Shown: positions 11,285 through 24,000 of the stretch, piece by piece | Position numbering within the stretch: position 1 is the first letter of the stretch | How the letters are laid out: every line of letters begins with the position of its first letter | Source of the DNA: Pestalotiopsis fici W106-1 | Taxonomy: Eukaryota; Ascomycota; Sordariomycetes; Amphisphaeriales; Sporocadaceae | Assembly: GCF_000516985.1 (NCBI RefSeq) | Contig: NW_006917100.1 | Location: forward strand, 1,849,490-1,913,489 | Length of the DNA stretch: 64,000 nt | Direction of reading: 5' to 3' | Notes under the pieces: model-generated | What the model was told of the DNA's origin: nothing | Seen by the model: only the letters and a program-made list of their open reading frames with translations | The model's database searches: none | Made by a program: the position numbers and the translations under genes

Positions 11285-13615
11285 ATGGCGTCCAGCTTTG
11301 ACCATGACTCTCCAACAGAGCCCATCTCAGCGCCTCCCATGGCCGCATCATCGGCGGGCTTGAAAGTCCAAAAGACCCGGATAGCCTCCATGCATGGCAC
11401 GCCGCTCTCCCAGTCCGAGGTTACTCTGCCCATACGAGACCGCCGCTCCGCCCCGTCGGCAGCCGCCCTCTATGCCTCGACCTTTTCGCCTCCTGGGTCG
11501 CGCTCCTCCTCACCTGCGCCGCGTCCCCTCTCACGCATGACCTCGGGCTCCGGCTCCGTTTTTGGCGGCGTCGGTTCGAATAATGCGCGAGCCCTGATCG
11601 ACGGTGCCGGCGATACTCCAGGCGACCCGCTGAACCTCCTTGTTCACGCGTTTGCTCCACACGTCGCCGTGTATGCATCCGAAGATACGGAGCAACTTCT
11701 GAAAGACAAGGGATTCGATCGAGGGTTATGGCAGCTCCTCCGACCATTCGGCGAGCGCGTGCAGGGCAAGGTCATCATCCGGGACAGCAATGGCGCTAGT
11801 CGTACATATGAGGACTATTCCATACACTTTGTCAGGTTTGGCGAGGACATTGAACATCCTCAACCACTCAAGGGGCCACTCAACAATGGTACTTCGGGGG
11901 CAGTGGAAAAGGAGCAACAATCTAATAAATCGGGCCCCCGGCTTGCTGATGTCGAGGCAGTTGTTGACCGTCACCTGGACTATGCAGAAGAGTCGGCCCC
12001 ATTCTCTGGACAAAGTCCGATAGCTACAAAGCATGGGCTCGACCTTGATGTACCGTCGCCGTATTATTCGCTCTACCTGCGGCGTCTGCTCTCTGGCCTG
12101 CCCGTTACACCTCACGAGACATTTGCACACCCGGTAGCATGTGTAATCGCCATAAGCTCACGCAACTCTGCACCTATCGAGACATTGCGCAAGCTATACA
12201 ATGATTCGAGCTCAGGAGAAAAGAAAATGCCAGATTGGGTGGACTCTGAGTTTCTACGATACTACGTCCTGGTACACGACGAGGAAAAGGACGATATTAC
12301 CAAATCCATGTCGCTGTTTGATCAGATGAAGCGAAATCTCGGTTTGCATTGCCACCTGCTCAGAATACGAGGTACTCAAAGTGCCGCGACAGACGACGAC
12401 AGTACACCATTACCGACAAGCGAGTGGATGTCCGCGTCCGAGGAGATTACAAACATCCACAGGCACGATGCACAGGACGAGCTTGATGACCTTACCAGAT
12501 ACATATACGAGTCTGACGCCACGGCAATACGGACCTTTGTTCGCGAGATGGTGACCCAGTCGATTATTCCTACAATGGAGAGACACGTGTCAGTCTGGAA
12601 TGATCAAGTAGCTTCCAGGCGGAGAGGTGTTGCTGGCCGATTGATGGGCCTCACTCGTCGCTGGGGCTTTGGCAGCACATCGAAAAGCTCGGGAAGCACA
12701 CAAATCTCGGGCAGCAACTACGATTCTACAGGATTCTACCGTCAGGATGCGCCCGAGGCCATTATGCGCAAACTGGCCGACTATTCTTTTATGCTTCGCG
12801 ACTGGAAACTCGCATACTCGACATATGACCTTTTGCGGGGAGATTTCAACAATGATAAGGCTTGGAAATACCATGCGGCCACCAACGAAATGGCTGCTCT
12901 GAGTCTGCTCATTATGCCTCAAAACATCAGTGCCAAGACACGTTCCGAGACCATAGATGCCATGTTTGAAGCCGCATTTTATTCCTACATAACTCGATGC
13001 ACGGCGCCGTACGGAGCGGTGCGTTGTCTCATCATGGGATTAGAGCTGCTCCGTCTTCGGGGCGGATCAAGCATTGACGATGCCGCTAGATGGGGCTTGC
13101 GGCTCCTCGAAAGCAAGATTCTTGGGCCTGTCGGTGACGCACTCATCAAGGAGCGTCTGGCCGTGTGTTATGCATCAAAAGATGGGCTCGGCACTCAATA
13201 TCTCGGTGGACGCCGGCGTAAATCAGCCCTGTGGAGCATATTTGGGGCTGACGCCTGGGTGGCACAGTCGAAATTCATTCAGGCCCAGCGATGTTTGAAT
13301 GAAGCACGGCGCATGTACGGCGATCTTCCAACTGAGCATGGCATTGACAAGTTTGAACGAGCAAGTGCGTTTATGCTTGGAATAGGCCAGCGTCTGAACG
13401 AACAATTAGAGGCCAATGAAGATAGGCAATATTCGGCCAGCGACGACAATGATGTAGTAGACGAAGAAAGCGAGGTTCTCAATACCAGGGGAAGAAGAAT
13501 CAGCACGGCGGGCTTCCCAGGTGGCACGGTGGCAACGTTAGAAGCTGCCCCCCTGAGAGACACGACACTGGGCGACGAGGTAGAAACTCGGGGCTCAGGC
13601 GATGATTTTGGCTAG
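11285..13615 (+). CDS. TRS85: TRAPP complex subunit Trs85 (TRAPPC8-like)
   Basis: Single exon, 776 aa. The first 100 residues are Ser/Pro-rich and probably disordered. The folded part begins at NLLVHAFAPHVAVYASEDTE and shows the run I associate with Trs85: YEDYSIHFVRFGED, then SPYYSLYLRRLLSGLPVTPHETFAHPV split over two adjacent stretches, FVREMVTQSIIPTMERHV, VASRRRGVAGRLMGLTRRW, and YSTYDLLRGDFNNDKAWKYH. Trs85 is the specific subunit of TRAPPIII, which activates the Rab GTPase Ypt1 in ER-Golgi traffic and autophagosome formation. It should act on Golgi and pre-autophagosomal membranes. The C-terminal 60 residues are acidic and low complexity. No membrane segment or catalytic motif is expected or seen. 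Confidence 0.9.
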   Translation: MASSFDHDSPTEPISAPPMAASSAGLKVQKTRIASMHGTPLSQSEVTLPIRDRRSAPSAAALYASTFSPPGSRSSSPAPRPLSRMTSGSGSVFGGVGSNNARALIDGAGDTPGDPLNLLVHAFAPHVAVYASEDTEQLLKDKGFDRGLWQLLRPFGERVQGKVIIRDSNGASRTYEDYSIHFVRFGEDIEHPQPLKGPLNNGTSGAVEKEQQSNKSGPRLADVEAVVDRHLDYAEESAPFSGQSPIATKHGLDLDVPSPYYSLYLRRLLSGLPVTPHETFAHPVACVIAISSRNSAPIETLRKLYNDSSSGEKKMPDWVDSEFLRYYVLVHDEEKDDITKSMSLFDQMKRNLGLHCHLLRIRGTQSAATDDDSTPLPTSEWMSASEEITNIHRHDAQDELDDLTRYIYESDATAIRTFVREMVTQSIIPTMERHVSVWNDQVASRRRGVAGRLMGLTRRWGFGSTSKSSGSTQISGSNYDSTGFYRQDAPEAIMRKLADYSFMLRDWKLAYSTYDLLRGDFNNDKAWKYHAATNEMAALSLLIMPQNISAKTRSETIDAMFEAAFYSYITRCTAPYGAVRCLIMGLELLRLRGGSSIDDAARWGLRLLESKILGPVGDALIKERLAVCYASKDGLGTQYLGGRRRKSALWSIFGADAWVAQSKFIQAQRCLNEARRMYGDLPTEHGIDKFERASAFMLGIGQRLNEQLEANEDRQYSASDDNDVVDEESEVLNTRGRRISTAGFPGGTVATLEAAPLRDTTLGDEVETRGSGDDFG

Positions 13616-14291
13616 CAAAGGGCTTGGGGATGAGGCATAGAAGAGGCGCATAATAGACACCAGTGTACAACTACTGTCAATTCATGATGACTAAACAAAG
13701 CCTCTGCCTAGATTTGGAAATTTCTCGACTCAAAAGTGAAATCAGTCGTAAGGCTGGATAGGCGTGTGGTTAAGAAACATCATAGCACTCAAGCAAGGCG
13801 TGCTCTGACATGCTTTGGCCTGTCGCTGACGGATTCGCATATGCTTGGGGCTGAGTAATCCACCAACACATGTCCACCGCACGGGAAATTTCCAATCATG
13901 ATGACCCAATCAGAATTCCTCCCACTTCTTGTGGCTTGCAGCTTGTCATTATTCTGGACGAGCTTACCCCATGATCATCATTGTAGCCGAGGTCGCTTTG
14001 TCTTCACATCAGGCTTTTGAATAGTTGACGCCTGCCAATTGGAAGCGAATAGAAGTAATGCTTGTCCAAGCCCGGGTGCATTATTCCAAATACGATGACT
14101 GGGTTGTTTGTCAGGCAGTTTGTAAGATTGGAGGTGTATATATTGTGACTGATGTCGACCTTTAGGGAAAGGGGACAATGTGATGGTTGCTCAACTTCAT
14201 AGCTGAGATATCAATCAACTTCTTGAACACCGAGGACCAAAAATAAAAAAATAAGAAAAGGCTACAGCATCTACACGAAAGACCAGAAGCA
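13616..14291. other. Intergenic region
   Basis: It holds the 3' flank of TRS85 and the promoter of the catalase-like gene. I see no coding sequence and no strong repeat. A short A-rich segment precedes the start codon. Confidence 0.5.
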
Positions 14292-15293
14292 ATGCCTCTC
14301 CCGTCAGACACAAAGGTCGTTGAAACAAGCCAGGGTCTTGTCAATGTACTTCAAGACCTTGCGGGGCCTCACCCAGGAATTCGTCCCGGTTAGTCTTGAT
14401 GACAACTTTTTCCCGTGACTCTCATACTGATGATTGTTTCTTTTCTCTTAGCTCATGCCAAAGGATTACTCCTGAAAGGTACGTTTGTGCCAACAGAGAC
14501 GGCCAAGTCGCTGTCCAAGGCGTCGCACTTTAACAACCCGTCGACACCAATCCTCGGCCGCTTTTCCAACTCGACGGGCTTTCCCGAGCTCCCCGACACA
14601 GATCCCAACGGCAACCCGCGCGGCTTTGCCCTCCGCTTCCTGCTAGCCGAGACGCCGCGCCGGATCCACACGGACATTGTGACACACTCGGTCGACGCGT
14701 TCCCGGGCACTACGGGCGAGGAAGCCCTGGCACTCTTCGCGGCGCTGCGGGACGGCACCGGGGGCGACTATATCGCCACCCACCCCAAGGCGCTGGCCTT
14801 TGTACAAACCCCCAAGCCGACACCAGTCAGCTTTGCGCGGCAAAAATACTATGCCGTCAACGCGTTCAAGCTCATTTCGGCCGCGGGAAAGGAGACCTTT
14901 ATCCGCTACCGCGTCGTCCCCGTCGCGGGGGAAGCGTACCTGGACGAGACGGAGCTCCAGGGCAAGAGCGCAGACTTTCTCTTTGACGAGATCTCCGAGA
15001 GACTGTCGGGATTGGGCGGCGGTGCCGCCGTTGAATTCAAGCTGACCGCGCAGGTGGCGGAAGACGGCGACGTGACCAATGACAACACGGTCAAGTGGCC
15101 CGAGGAACGATCCGTCGTGGAGCTGGGAACCATTAGGCTCGAGGGCGTCGCCGAGGACCAGGCGGCACAGCAGAAGCACATCATCTTTGACCCGATTCCC
15201 CGCGTCGAAGGCGTCGAGGCCTCGGATGATCCGCTCCTGCAGGTGCGCGCCGGTGTGTACTTGATCAGTGGCAAAGAGAGGCGTTCTGCTTAA
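14292..15293 (+). CDS. Small catalase-related (SrpA-like) haem peroxidase
   Basis: Two exons, 14292-14388 and 14452-15293. The intron is 14389-14451 (GTTAGT...TTAG) and the product is 312 aa. It is much shorter than classical catalases (500-750 aa) and matches the minimal catalase-fold proteins. The distal histidine is in PAHAKGLLLKGTF, corresponding to the VHARG motif of catalases. Then come SNSTGFPELPDTDPNGNPRG, corresponding to the usual haem-pocket FSTV..GSAD stretch in reduced form, and the proximal haem Tyr in QVRAGVYLISGKERR (RxxxY). It lacks the NADPH-binding and flavodoxin-like C-terminal domains. Small catalase-like proteins often have peroxidase rather than strong catalase activity, so the substrate is open. 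No signal peptide is seen and the C-terminus is not a clear peroxisomal signal. The SDR gene follows in the same direction 520 bp downstream. Confidence 0.85.
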
Positions 15294-15813
15294 ATAGGAG
15301 GGTGATGGCGGTGGCGGTGGTGGGAGACGATCAGTTCGAACTGCTTCTTGATGTGGTTACTCGGACCATATAGATAATACAAGTGTCACCGCAACTAGAA
15401 CTTCAGCCTCACTTCCTGCGCCCTCATGTCATTTTTTTTATGATCCCGATTTATCAAAAAGCTATAATCCTACGTTGAAGATGGCGGGGGAAATCTTTTG
15501 TGGTTCCCCGCAGTTACATATCATTGGCGAAACCGGCTGACCGGCTTTGTCTCTGTCTTTCTGGATATCGAGTTCCTGGGGTGCTCAACAGACTCCGAGT
15601 TGGGAGAATGCGGAGTCATTTCCCTCGCCGATGAGTTCATCCGAGAAAAGGTGTATAAAGGCAGAGCGTTGTATCATGGCCAGATTGCAGATTGAATTAC
15701 TGTCTATTTATTTGGCCAAAGAATATGAACCTATTTCCCTTCAGCAACAAGAAGTGTATACTCCACGATTATACTCATCACGGGTGCTCGGACGTCAAGT
15801 CTCATACAACAAG
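15294..15813. other. Intergenic region between catalase-like and SDR genes
   Basis: No gene recognised. A frame open from 15547 runs into the SDR start codon, but it has no fold-like sequence and is probably leader. Confidence 0.5.
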
Positions 15814-16867
15814 ATGGGATCTAAAGACGATCAGAAAGTAGCCATTGTTACAGGTGCAGCTGTGAGTTTAGCCTATATACTCTGACAGATGCTGTATTCA
15901 TTTACATGTCAGGCTGGTATGGGCGTTTCGCTTGCTACGCATTTTGTCGAGAAGGGGTGGTTAGTTGCGTTGCTTGACGTAAATGATGAAGGTGGACAAG
16001 ATATTGGTAATAAACTCACTTCATCTGCCTTGTTGCTCTAGCTAACCCGTCTCAAGCACAAAGTCTTGGACCCAATGCTGCATATTTTCACGCAGATGTA
16101 TCTTCGTACGACTCACAAGCAAACGCATTCCTAGAGGTCTACAAGAAATGGGGACGTATCGACGCTCTGCTGGCCAATGCTGGTGTGGTAGACCGGTCAT
16201 CTGTGTACATTCTCTCGCACAAGAATGCCAGCGTCGAAGACGTCCCGGCCGCTCCTGATTTGACCTGTACCGACATTGACTACAAGGGGTTTGTTTACGG
16301 GACTCAGCTCGCCATACACTTTATGCGTCACAACAGTCCTCCGGGAGGCAAGATTATTGGCACGGCGAGTGTGGCAGGTCAGCAACTCCAACAGTACTTG
16401 AGTCTAGAACGATGAACAGACTAATTATGCGTGGCTATGCTAACTTGAGTTTTTGGGCAGCGCTTAAACCACACCCTACATATCCAGAGTACAATGGGGC
16501 CAAAGCAGGTCTGCTCAATTTCATGCGCGGTGTGTCTGACGTGCTGAAGATCAAGGAAAATATCAAGATGAACGTCGTGTGCCCCGGCCTTGTGGCGACG
16601 AACATTATCCCGCCAGAAGTGGTCGAGGCCTTTGAGAAGCGCTACCTGACTCCCGTCGACACCATTGTCCGTGCTTACAGCGAGTTCTTACAAGACGGCG
16701 ATGACAGGTACGGCGTCGCCGTCGAGGCCTCGGCGGACAAGATTGTCGAGGTAGAAAAGACGCCGTTGGGTAATGGGGAGGCTAGTAACAGGGCTGTCAC
16801 GGTCTGGGAACCTCTTTTCAAGCAAATGCATCATGAGAACAGCGATCTTGACGGCACTATACACTAG
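15814..16867 (+). CDS. Short-chain dehydrogenase/reductase, four exons
   Basis: Four exons, 15814-15861, 15913-16006, 16057-16377 and 16461-16867, give 289 aa with phases closing. The start ATG lies seven codons before beta strand 1 (KVAIVTGAA). Classical SDR motifs are present: the nucleotide-binding TGAAAGMG, which is split by intron 1; an acidic residue at the end of strand 2 (LLDVND), favouring NAD; LLANAGVV; a catalytic Ser in GTASVAG; and YNGAK as the catalytic Tyr-Lys pair. The arrangement resembles fungal 15-hydroxyprostaglandin dehydrogenase-like SDRs that act on secondary alcohols. The substrate cannot be inferred. It is cytosolic by sequence, with no targeting signal. The nearest neighbour is the catalase-like gene. 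Downstream begins a 14 kb gene-poor region. Confidence 0.9.
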
Positions 16868-19800
16868 AGACGTTTGGCACATGGTAGTCATCTTCAGACT
16901 CTGCTGGGCATGAAAGGGGTTCGCTCTTGTGGCGGAAAGGTTTGTGCCCAGTTACAATCAATCTTTTCCATCTACTAAAGGCGTGTCCTGCTCGTGATAG
17001 TAATATAGAAATCAACGGAACTTTCCATGAAATACTGGTCGCTTGAGGAATGCATTCGCATGTCCTTCTCTCTTACTCGGCCAAGGGGTTACTGGTCATA
17101 TTGTGCCGCACATTTCCGCGCAACTAGCTGGTCCATCGATCGAGCTTCTACTCAGAACGGATCGCCATCACTCATAAGATTTGCGCCAATCAAACTTGCA
17201 TCACGAGGTAGCTGTTGATGGCTTTGATCCTCGCGCGGACAGCATTTCGAGGAGCTAAATAACAGTGTATTATGTCATTGATAAATCCGCCTACAGCATG
17301 GAGGAGATCTAGCCCGCGCAATCACCACTCTCATTTCACGAGGGGATTAGCACAATGACTTTCAGCACGATTATCGATGACGATTATGATGATATAGAGC
17401 GTACTCAAGCAAATCAAGTTCTCCCAATATCATATGACTGGTCAGATCTGCACTAAGTCGCATTTTCCTACCCTACAGGAAGTCTAGCATAGGAGTTGAG
17501 ACACCATTAGGTGTTGGAGAAGGCTCAGATTCAAGCTCTGATGGGGTAAAACGAAGAGCCACCATATTTTGATGGACGCTATCGAGCTTCGAGGCCTGCC
17601 AGTTGCGTTGTTTTCTCTCTCCCTCTCCCTCTTTGGTATCGGGAAGAGTGAGAGGTTTCAGATCGGCGGGAGAAAGCCAACAAGCGAGCTTTTCCGCGTC
17701 TTTTTTTTTTTTTTCAAAGAGAGAAAAAAGACGCGAAGGCAGAAAAAGAGTTAAAGAAAAAGTGAGCGGAACGTCATCCGCGAGCCGTGTCGCTCGTCGA
17801 CGTGTCCATGCGACAAGCTCTTAAACCGCAAACGCCTCACGCAAACTCTCTGCGGTCAGCCTCCGTCAAGGAAAAAAAAAGAAGAAGATTGCTTCGGCGA
17901 GACTGAGAAAAAAAAAAAAAAAAAAAAGTCCGGCGTTCATGGGAATGTCCAGGTGGACTGCAGACGACTCGTTCATCCCCCCATCCTCCCGGGACCGAGA
18001 TGCAGGCAGGAGATGAGAGAGAGAGAGATAGGAGTTTGTTGGAGATTGTCATTCCAAATTACCACTCCCCAAAAAGCCCACCACGTCGTCGTCGTCATCT
18101 CTCTAGGAAAAAAAGAAGGATTAAGTTCATTTAGACGGTCACAAACTTTCAAAGGGCCTGCCTTTTTGCCCAAGGTTGTTTGTGCCCTTACATGTCACTG
18201 ATGGGTAACTCCCGGGTACCTTGCCGTAGCCAGGAGGAAAGGGAAACCCTCTTTCTACTATTGTACCGTTGGAGTGTCAGCAAAAAAGGCTCTGTTGGCT
18301 ATTACATACATGGACGCTTTCTCCAACGGGCTGGGTCAGGAAGAAAGAAGAGGGTGTGGTACCTGCGGGCCCCAACTTGTACGTTTGGGGCCGTTAAGTT
18401 CGTGTTCCTGATACTCAAACGTCCTTTAAGGTTCGACATGACCGAACCTTGATGCTTTTCTCGACATGAACGTTTTGGGAAACTGGAGACATGCAGCGTC
18501 GTTTGCTTCGAGGCAAGCGTGTATCCAAAGAGGAATAGCATAACTCGCCAACGGCCTTGGTCAGGGTGGGCAATGACCTATTCCAGCCATTTTTGGCTGG
18601 GGGGTCATTTGGCTGAAAAAGCCAGAATATCGTCGTGAGAAACTAGTTATGGCTGGTGTACAGTACATGATATGCAGGTCTTGGGCTTCTTTTTCTGTTC
18701 TCCTCCTCCTCCTCCTCATAACCATCCTCTAGCTAGTTCAACGTTAGGATAGCTTGTTACTTCTCTTGGACGCGGCAAGCCCTCTTTTTTTTTTCCCCCT
18801 CTGTGTCGGGGCTTGTTCTTTTCTCCCACCTTCCCCGTCATTGCTCTCTCCCGTCCCACCTGGCATAAGAAAAAGCAACGACGAGCGAATGCGCCGCCTC
18901 CGCCTCCGCCGCCAGTGTGGCCCCCCCCTCTTCTGCCTCCAAGAGCCCGGATGATCATCCTCGCAGGACGCCTCTTTCTTTTTCTCTATCCACCCCAGAT
19001 CAAACCAACGAAACAAAGGTCACCCTTGCCATGGCCCGGCCCAATAGGGCCCCACCGCGAGCGAGCCTTGTCTGAGATGTCCTGCGTGTACCCGCGACCT
19101 GGAGGCCATTGGAGCGCCACGGGGCCAGGCCCTCTACTCTACTCTACTCTACTCTACCGCCTCATCCACCCTCCCTAAGCTGCGGGATATTTTGGGTGGC
19201 CGGGCCATGGGGGTGGGAGCTGCCTGTATAGTGTCGCCCAGGTTAAGGCTCTTTGGCCACTATTGGGAAAAGACGATAGCCTTAGTGCCAGGCCTCGTTG
19301 AGTCTGTGCGAAAAGTAAATGCCCAATCCGTCGGGGAAACGGGCTGTGGATAGCCCAGGACAAACGACTGCACGGTTTGTCGTGCTATGCTAAGAGGGCG
19401 CAAAGCGGGGAGGTTTGTCTCTTGGGCGTTGCTGGAACTTCCCCCGAGGGCCACGATCAAGCGCACTCTCTGATCCAGATTCAGCGAACCCTGGCATTGT
19501 GTCCTCGACGGAAACGGATACTTGCATGTATCCAGGCCGGAGGAAAGAGAAAAGCGCTACTCGTGACAACTATCACTTTTCCCTCACCATGACCAAGCGG
19601 GCTTACGTGGGCAGCATCACACGCTATGAGAGCGGGATTTATTTCGCGCACTGCTTCTATATTCACATATACCAAAAGTAAGCTGGGAAGGGGGGGAAGG
19701 TACAAGTTCCACCCTACCAAGGATCCTCCTCATCAAATGTCGTATCTGTGTGCGCCGCAATGGCTGAGAGGTGTCAATCTTGTTGACAGGTTAATTAGAC

Positions 19801-22800
19801 AGAATGGCATTTTTAACATGACCCAAGATACACAAAACGACTTGCGTGGTTTTCTTGCCCTCCATGAGGCCCCATCCTTCTTGTACCTCTTCAGCATTCA
19901 GTGGTGAACACAAAACCCACGCGCTCGATCGAGGCGCCGTGAGACACAGTCTCTAGGAGGGAGCAAGAGAAGGGGGAGGGAGGGAGGGAGAGAGAAAGAG
20001 AGAAGAAGGAGGGGGAGTTGATTCGGAGCGGTTGGACGGTTCTGTTTTGGCAGCGGAAATCTGATCGCTTCCTTGTCTGACAAGGCGAGACTCGTTCAGA
20101 GCATGGTGTCTCAATGGACTCCTACTGTTCATACCTAATCACAGCGAGAGCAAATCTCCCTATACCCTCGCAGTCGACAAGGAGGCGGAGAATGAGAGAG
20201 AGAAAAGAGAGTTTCCTGAAATCTGAACCAGAGGCTTGAATCATACAATGGCAAAGGGAAAAGGTCTCAGGACTTTTTCCTTGGTGAGAAAGGCCCAGAA
20301 AGTTCAAAACTTATTCTTAGCCCGAGACGAAAGACGCCGCTCGGGTCGTGTCTCGCGGCCTCGAAGCTCAACATACCTCTGCCCTCTCCCATCTGTAAGT
20401 CCGAGGCGGGAAGCTGCAGACAAGAAGGCAAGGGCAGAAAGGCAGGCAGCCAAGCTACACTCTTTTGATTTTTGTTGGTTACATGCTGGGCTGGGTTCGA
20501 ACTGGGGTCGGCTGTCTCTAGGGAAGTCCCGTACATTCGGGAACAAGTCGAGAACCAATCGTTCAAATCACATTCCCTCCTCCTATTCTGTCAGCTCACA
20601 CCCAGCTCTGACTTCGCCGGAAATGGAGGGAGAGAAGGCGAGTAAGTGGGAAAGAAGTATACATGTATCGCCATGTCTGATGGTCACACGTTTTGGGGAT
20701 GGCAATGCCGGCCCATCCGTCAGTCTGGGCTGGAACAATCTCGCGCCGAGAGGAACCACGTCACACTCGCTTGGGGGCGGCTTGTAAAGCTACTTAGTTC
20801 TCTTCAAGTATCGGGAAACATACATTGCCAGTGAACACGGCTATATCTCCTCTTCTACTCAAGTCACGAATAAGTAACTGCACTCTTCGACTGAGTTCTT
20901 CGCCCCAGCCCAGCGATGATGCATGTCATCGGCGGACTACATGATCTCGGGGAAGCGCGCAGTCGTGTGGTGCCACGCTGCCCGTTGCCATTCGCATCGG
21001 GGCATAATTGATGTAGCAGATAGAGTTACCGTGAGAAAAAGTGTCTGTTTTCTTGGTTGTGAAAGAACCCAAGTACTCCTAGGTAGACAAAGTATTCTAC
21101 GTGGTTGGAGAACCTTGGCTGGTTTAACCGGCAAGTAGTTCTTTTCTCTCACTGCTGTGCGAGCCGTACCTACCTGACCAAGAAGCTCCCGTGCCTCGTT
21201 GACGCCAAGACTCCAACCTTGATAGCATGCTTCCCTCCTTCAAAACCACTCGATATGATTATGACCTAGGCGTAACAATCAGATGACTCGCCAAAAAGCT
21301 CAGCATTGCGCCGACTCGATACCCATACATGGGAGCTTGGTGCGAGAAGACCAGGCCTTCCAAAATAGGAAACCAGCTCTCAAAGCGGTTTGCAACCGAG
21401 TGATGGGTAAGTCTCAGCGATACAGTGACGGCTGAATGAATTCCCTCATCGTCGGAAGAGACCTTTCTCTCTCCCCCACCCTTCACGAGCTTTTCAAGTT
21501 GAACAGAAAATTAAAAAGGGGGGCAGCTCTGACGACAAAGGAGGGATACCATACGTAAGCTTGAGCGTACGTAGCACCACGGGCTCAAGATGTCTCTTAC
21601 GGGCGTAAAGAGAACCAGAAGTTGGGTAAAAAGAATAATAGAAAATAATTGTAACACGCGCGTTGCTGCAGGATCGAGAAACAAGACCCAAGATGAGGTA
21701 CAATGGAAAAGAAAAAACGGGTGCGTGCCTTTGTTTCCCAGAAGCACGCAAACTCGGTCACACCATTTTTCTGGCTCTTGTTCAACAGACGCGGCCACAA
21801 AGGGCGCTTAAGCAGTCGCAAGGAGGGGAGAGGGGCTATATATCATGGATAATATCTCAAGACGAGAAACTTCTCAAACTGAAGCGATTTCCTTGGTTCC
21901 ATCGTTGCTTCAGATTTGGAAATATTGATGTTGTGCGTCCAGACCGTTGCGTTGTCTCTTGCTTGCTGCAAAGAATGTCAGGATTTAGACGCGCAAAATA
22001 ATCTTGAATACCATATCTCTTGTGACTGAATGTTAGGCCTCATCAGATATGAGCTTTGTCATCAAGCTAGACTCAAGATCACCCATCACGTAGATTCATA
22101 GGTGACTGTGGCGATCGTGAGTCTTCTCCTCAGCCGCTGTCCAAATTGACAGCACAAGAATTCTATCCGTGTTTCTTTCCCACGTAGGTCTTTTTTTGAA
22201 TCCACTGTCTCTGTGCGAGCCGCAACACACGTGCAAGTCAAAGAAGGATCTAAGCACCCGTGTTCTACACTTACCATGATATTGGAACGACGATGAACCG
22301 CGACGGCAGACGTAAGACAGTGCGTCAGTCTCAGCCCAACGTCGATTGCGAATAGCGAAAAGGAGAGGCGATATCATCATCCATAGTTTGATAAGAAGGC
22401 ATGATACACGATATTCTTTGACGTCAATTGGGATGTTTAGACGTGGGCGGGCGCGGGCCGTGTATCGGCCCTGGTTACGAGCCGAGGGACTCTGATGCGA
22501 GTTACGAACTGTCATGATCATATATTCCACACGAAGCAGTCCTAGTATGGAGACTTTTAGCGAGCAATTTCAGCTTTGCAATACCAGTGGCATTATCGTG
22601 CAGATTGATGTATCGCACCCTATGCCAGAGGGCCGCTCTAGAGGGGCCGTGGGAGAAAACGAACACCGGAGAACTGCAGGTAATGTTGGGCTGGATTGCA
22701 TGGACAGAAGCATAATCCCTTTAGTTAACGGAGGCAGTCAACAGAACAGTGCCTATGTTTGTGCGTGCGCGCAGTATCAATTGGCACGAGTCTGTGGGCA

Positions 22801-24000
22801 GACGTTCGTGATGCTTTGCCGTGCTTAGCCAACCAATTGGCCTTCCAATTGGTCGGACCCCTCCATCAGATCACCTTGGCTCAAGTTCCTTGCTCGACTT
22901 CTCGTTACCACAGATCAATCGCAGTTTTTTATGCCGTGTCACAGTCGCACCACATGAGGGCGCAGCGTTGATATGAGTTCCCAGAGGTCAGGGCCCCCGG
23001 AGAAGTCCCAGAGGGAGGCCGCAAGATCTCGAGACACCGTATTCCCGTGCGTGATCTCAATGTAACCAAGCGTTGGCCTTCGTTTCCCATTACTGTTCTT
23101 GGACAGGCCAGGGGGTCGAACGACAGATGAAACGCAATTGTTTCCGAAATTTCAAGCATGCTTCTCGCCTATACTAGCATATATCGCCCGTATCAAGGGA
23201 GAGAATAACGCACGACACAACGTATCTATCTCACTTGCCATGGAGACGTGCTTGCAGCAACCGAACCTTTCCGAAAGGCAAGCCTTCGCCAGTAATTTAC
23301 CCTTGCTCAAGCACGGTTCCTGTCCAGAACGGACAATGGCTGCTCAGGAGGGGCGCTACTAGCTCAAGTATCAATAACAACAAACAAAGAGAGAGACTTC
23401 TCGAAGGCTTAACTCGGCCTGAGCCGAATGGCCTCGTCCCATGTCCCATGTGGCTGCATGAACACTAGTAGAAATGTCTCAGTCTTCCCAGAAGTGACAC
23501 TCTACTCTGCCAAATAAGATCCGGGAGGCTCATGGGCAATATTACACTCTAGCACAAGGACAAGACTGAGTAGAAGGTTTTCTTCTGAGCCATCAGGAAA
23601 TAGCAGCAGGTGAGGTGGCAGGTCCGACAAGGGCTGAGGTGACCAGGAGGCACCAGGTTCTTGTTTCTGTTGGGGGCCGACGAAAGACGGACCAGCAAGT
23701 TTCTCAAAAGGGAGAAGGCGGTTGTCAACAAAATAGTTTCCAGCCACAAAGGGCGCCACTCTTCTACTTGATAGACACATTTCCATCGCCCCGCGGGGAG
23801 TGTCGAATGTTGACAACGGTATGATGTTTGGGAAGGCTCAATGGAGACCGAGCAGCATCCTGATTGGTATTTCACAACCTGACAGGTTATCCTGTATCAC
23901 GGCATCGGGTTAGGCTTGATCGGATGCGTTACAATCTCTCTTGCAGCGGCCACGGCGAGTCTAGTCCCCGAATCAATAGAACTTTTCGTTTTTTTTCCAG
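16868..24000. other. Gene desert, left part
   Basis: No recognisable protein or RNA gene. It holds many homopolymer and simple repeats: T14 near 17701, A20 at 17908-17927, GA-rich tracts near 18018 and 19970-20010, TCC repeats near 18700, CCG/CTC-rich sequence near 18890, and CTCTA repeats at 19131-19157. A candidate tiny two-exon gene at 17354-17571 is treated under findings. The frames on both strands are short and composed of low-complexity peptides. Confidence 0.5.
19131..19157. repeat. CTCTA microsatellite
   Basis: About five direct copies of CTCTA lie in the gene-poor region. They are outside any coding sequence. Confidence 0.9.

Noticed and set aside
15547..15813. N-terminal extension of the SDR protein
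   Set aside because: The Rossmann strand begins right after the ATG at 15814, and the upstream peptide lacks any targeting or fold pattern.
20480..20525. GGTTCGAAC word resembling a tRNA T-loop
   Set aside because: The flanking five bases on either side cannot pair on either strand, and no acceptor or anticodon stem is present.
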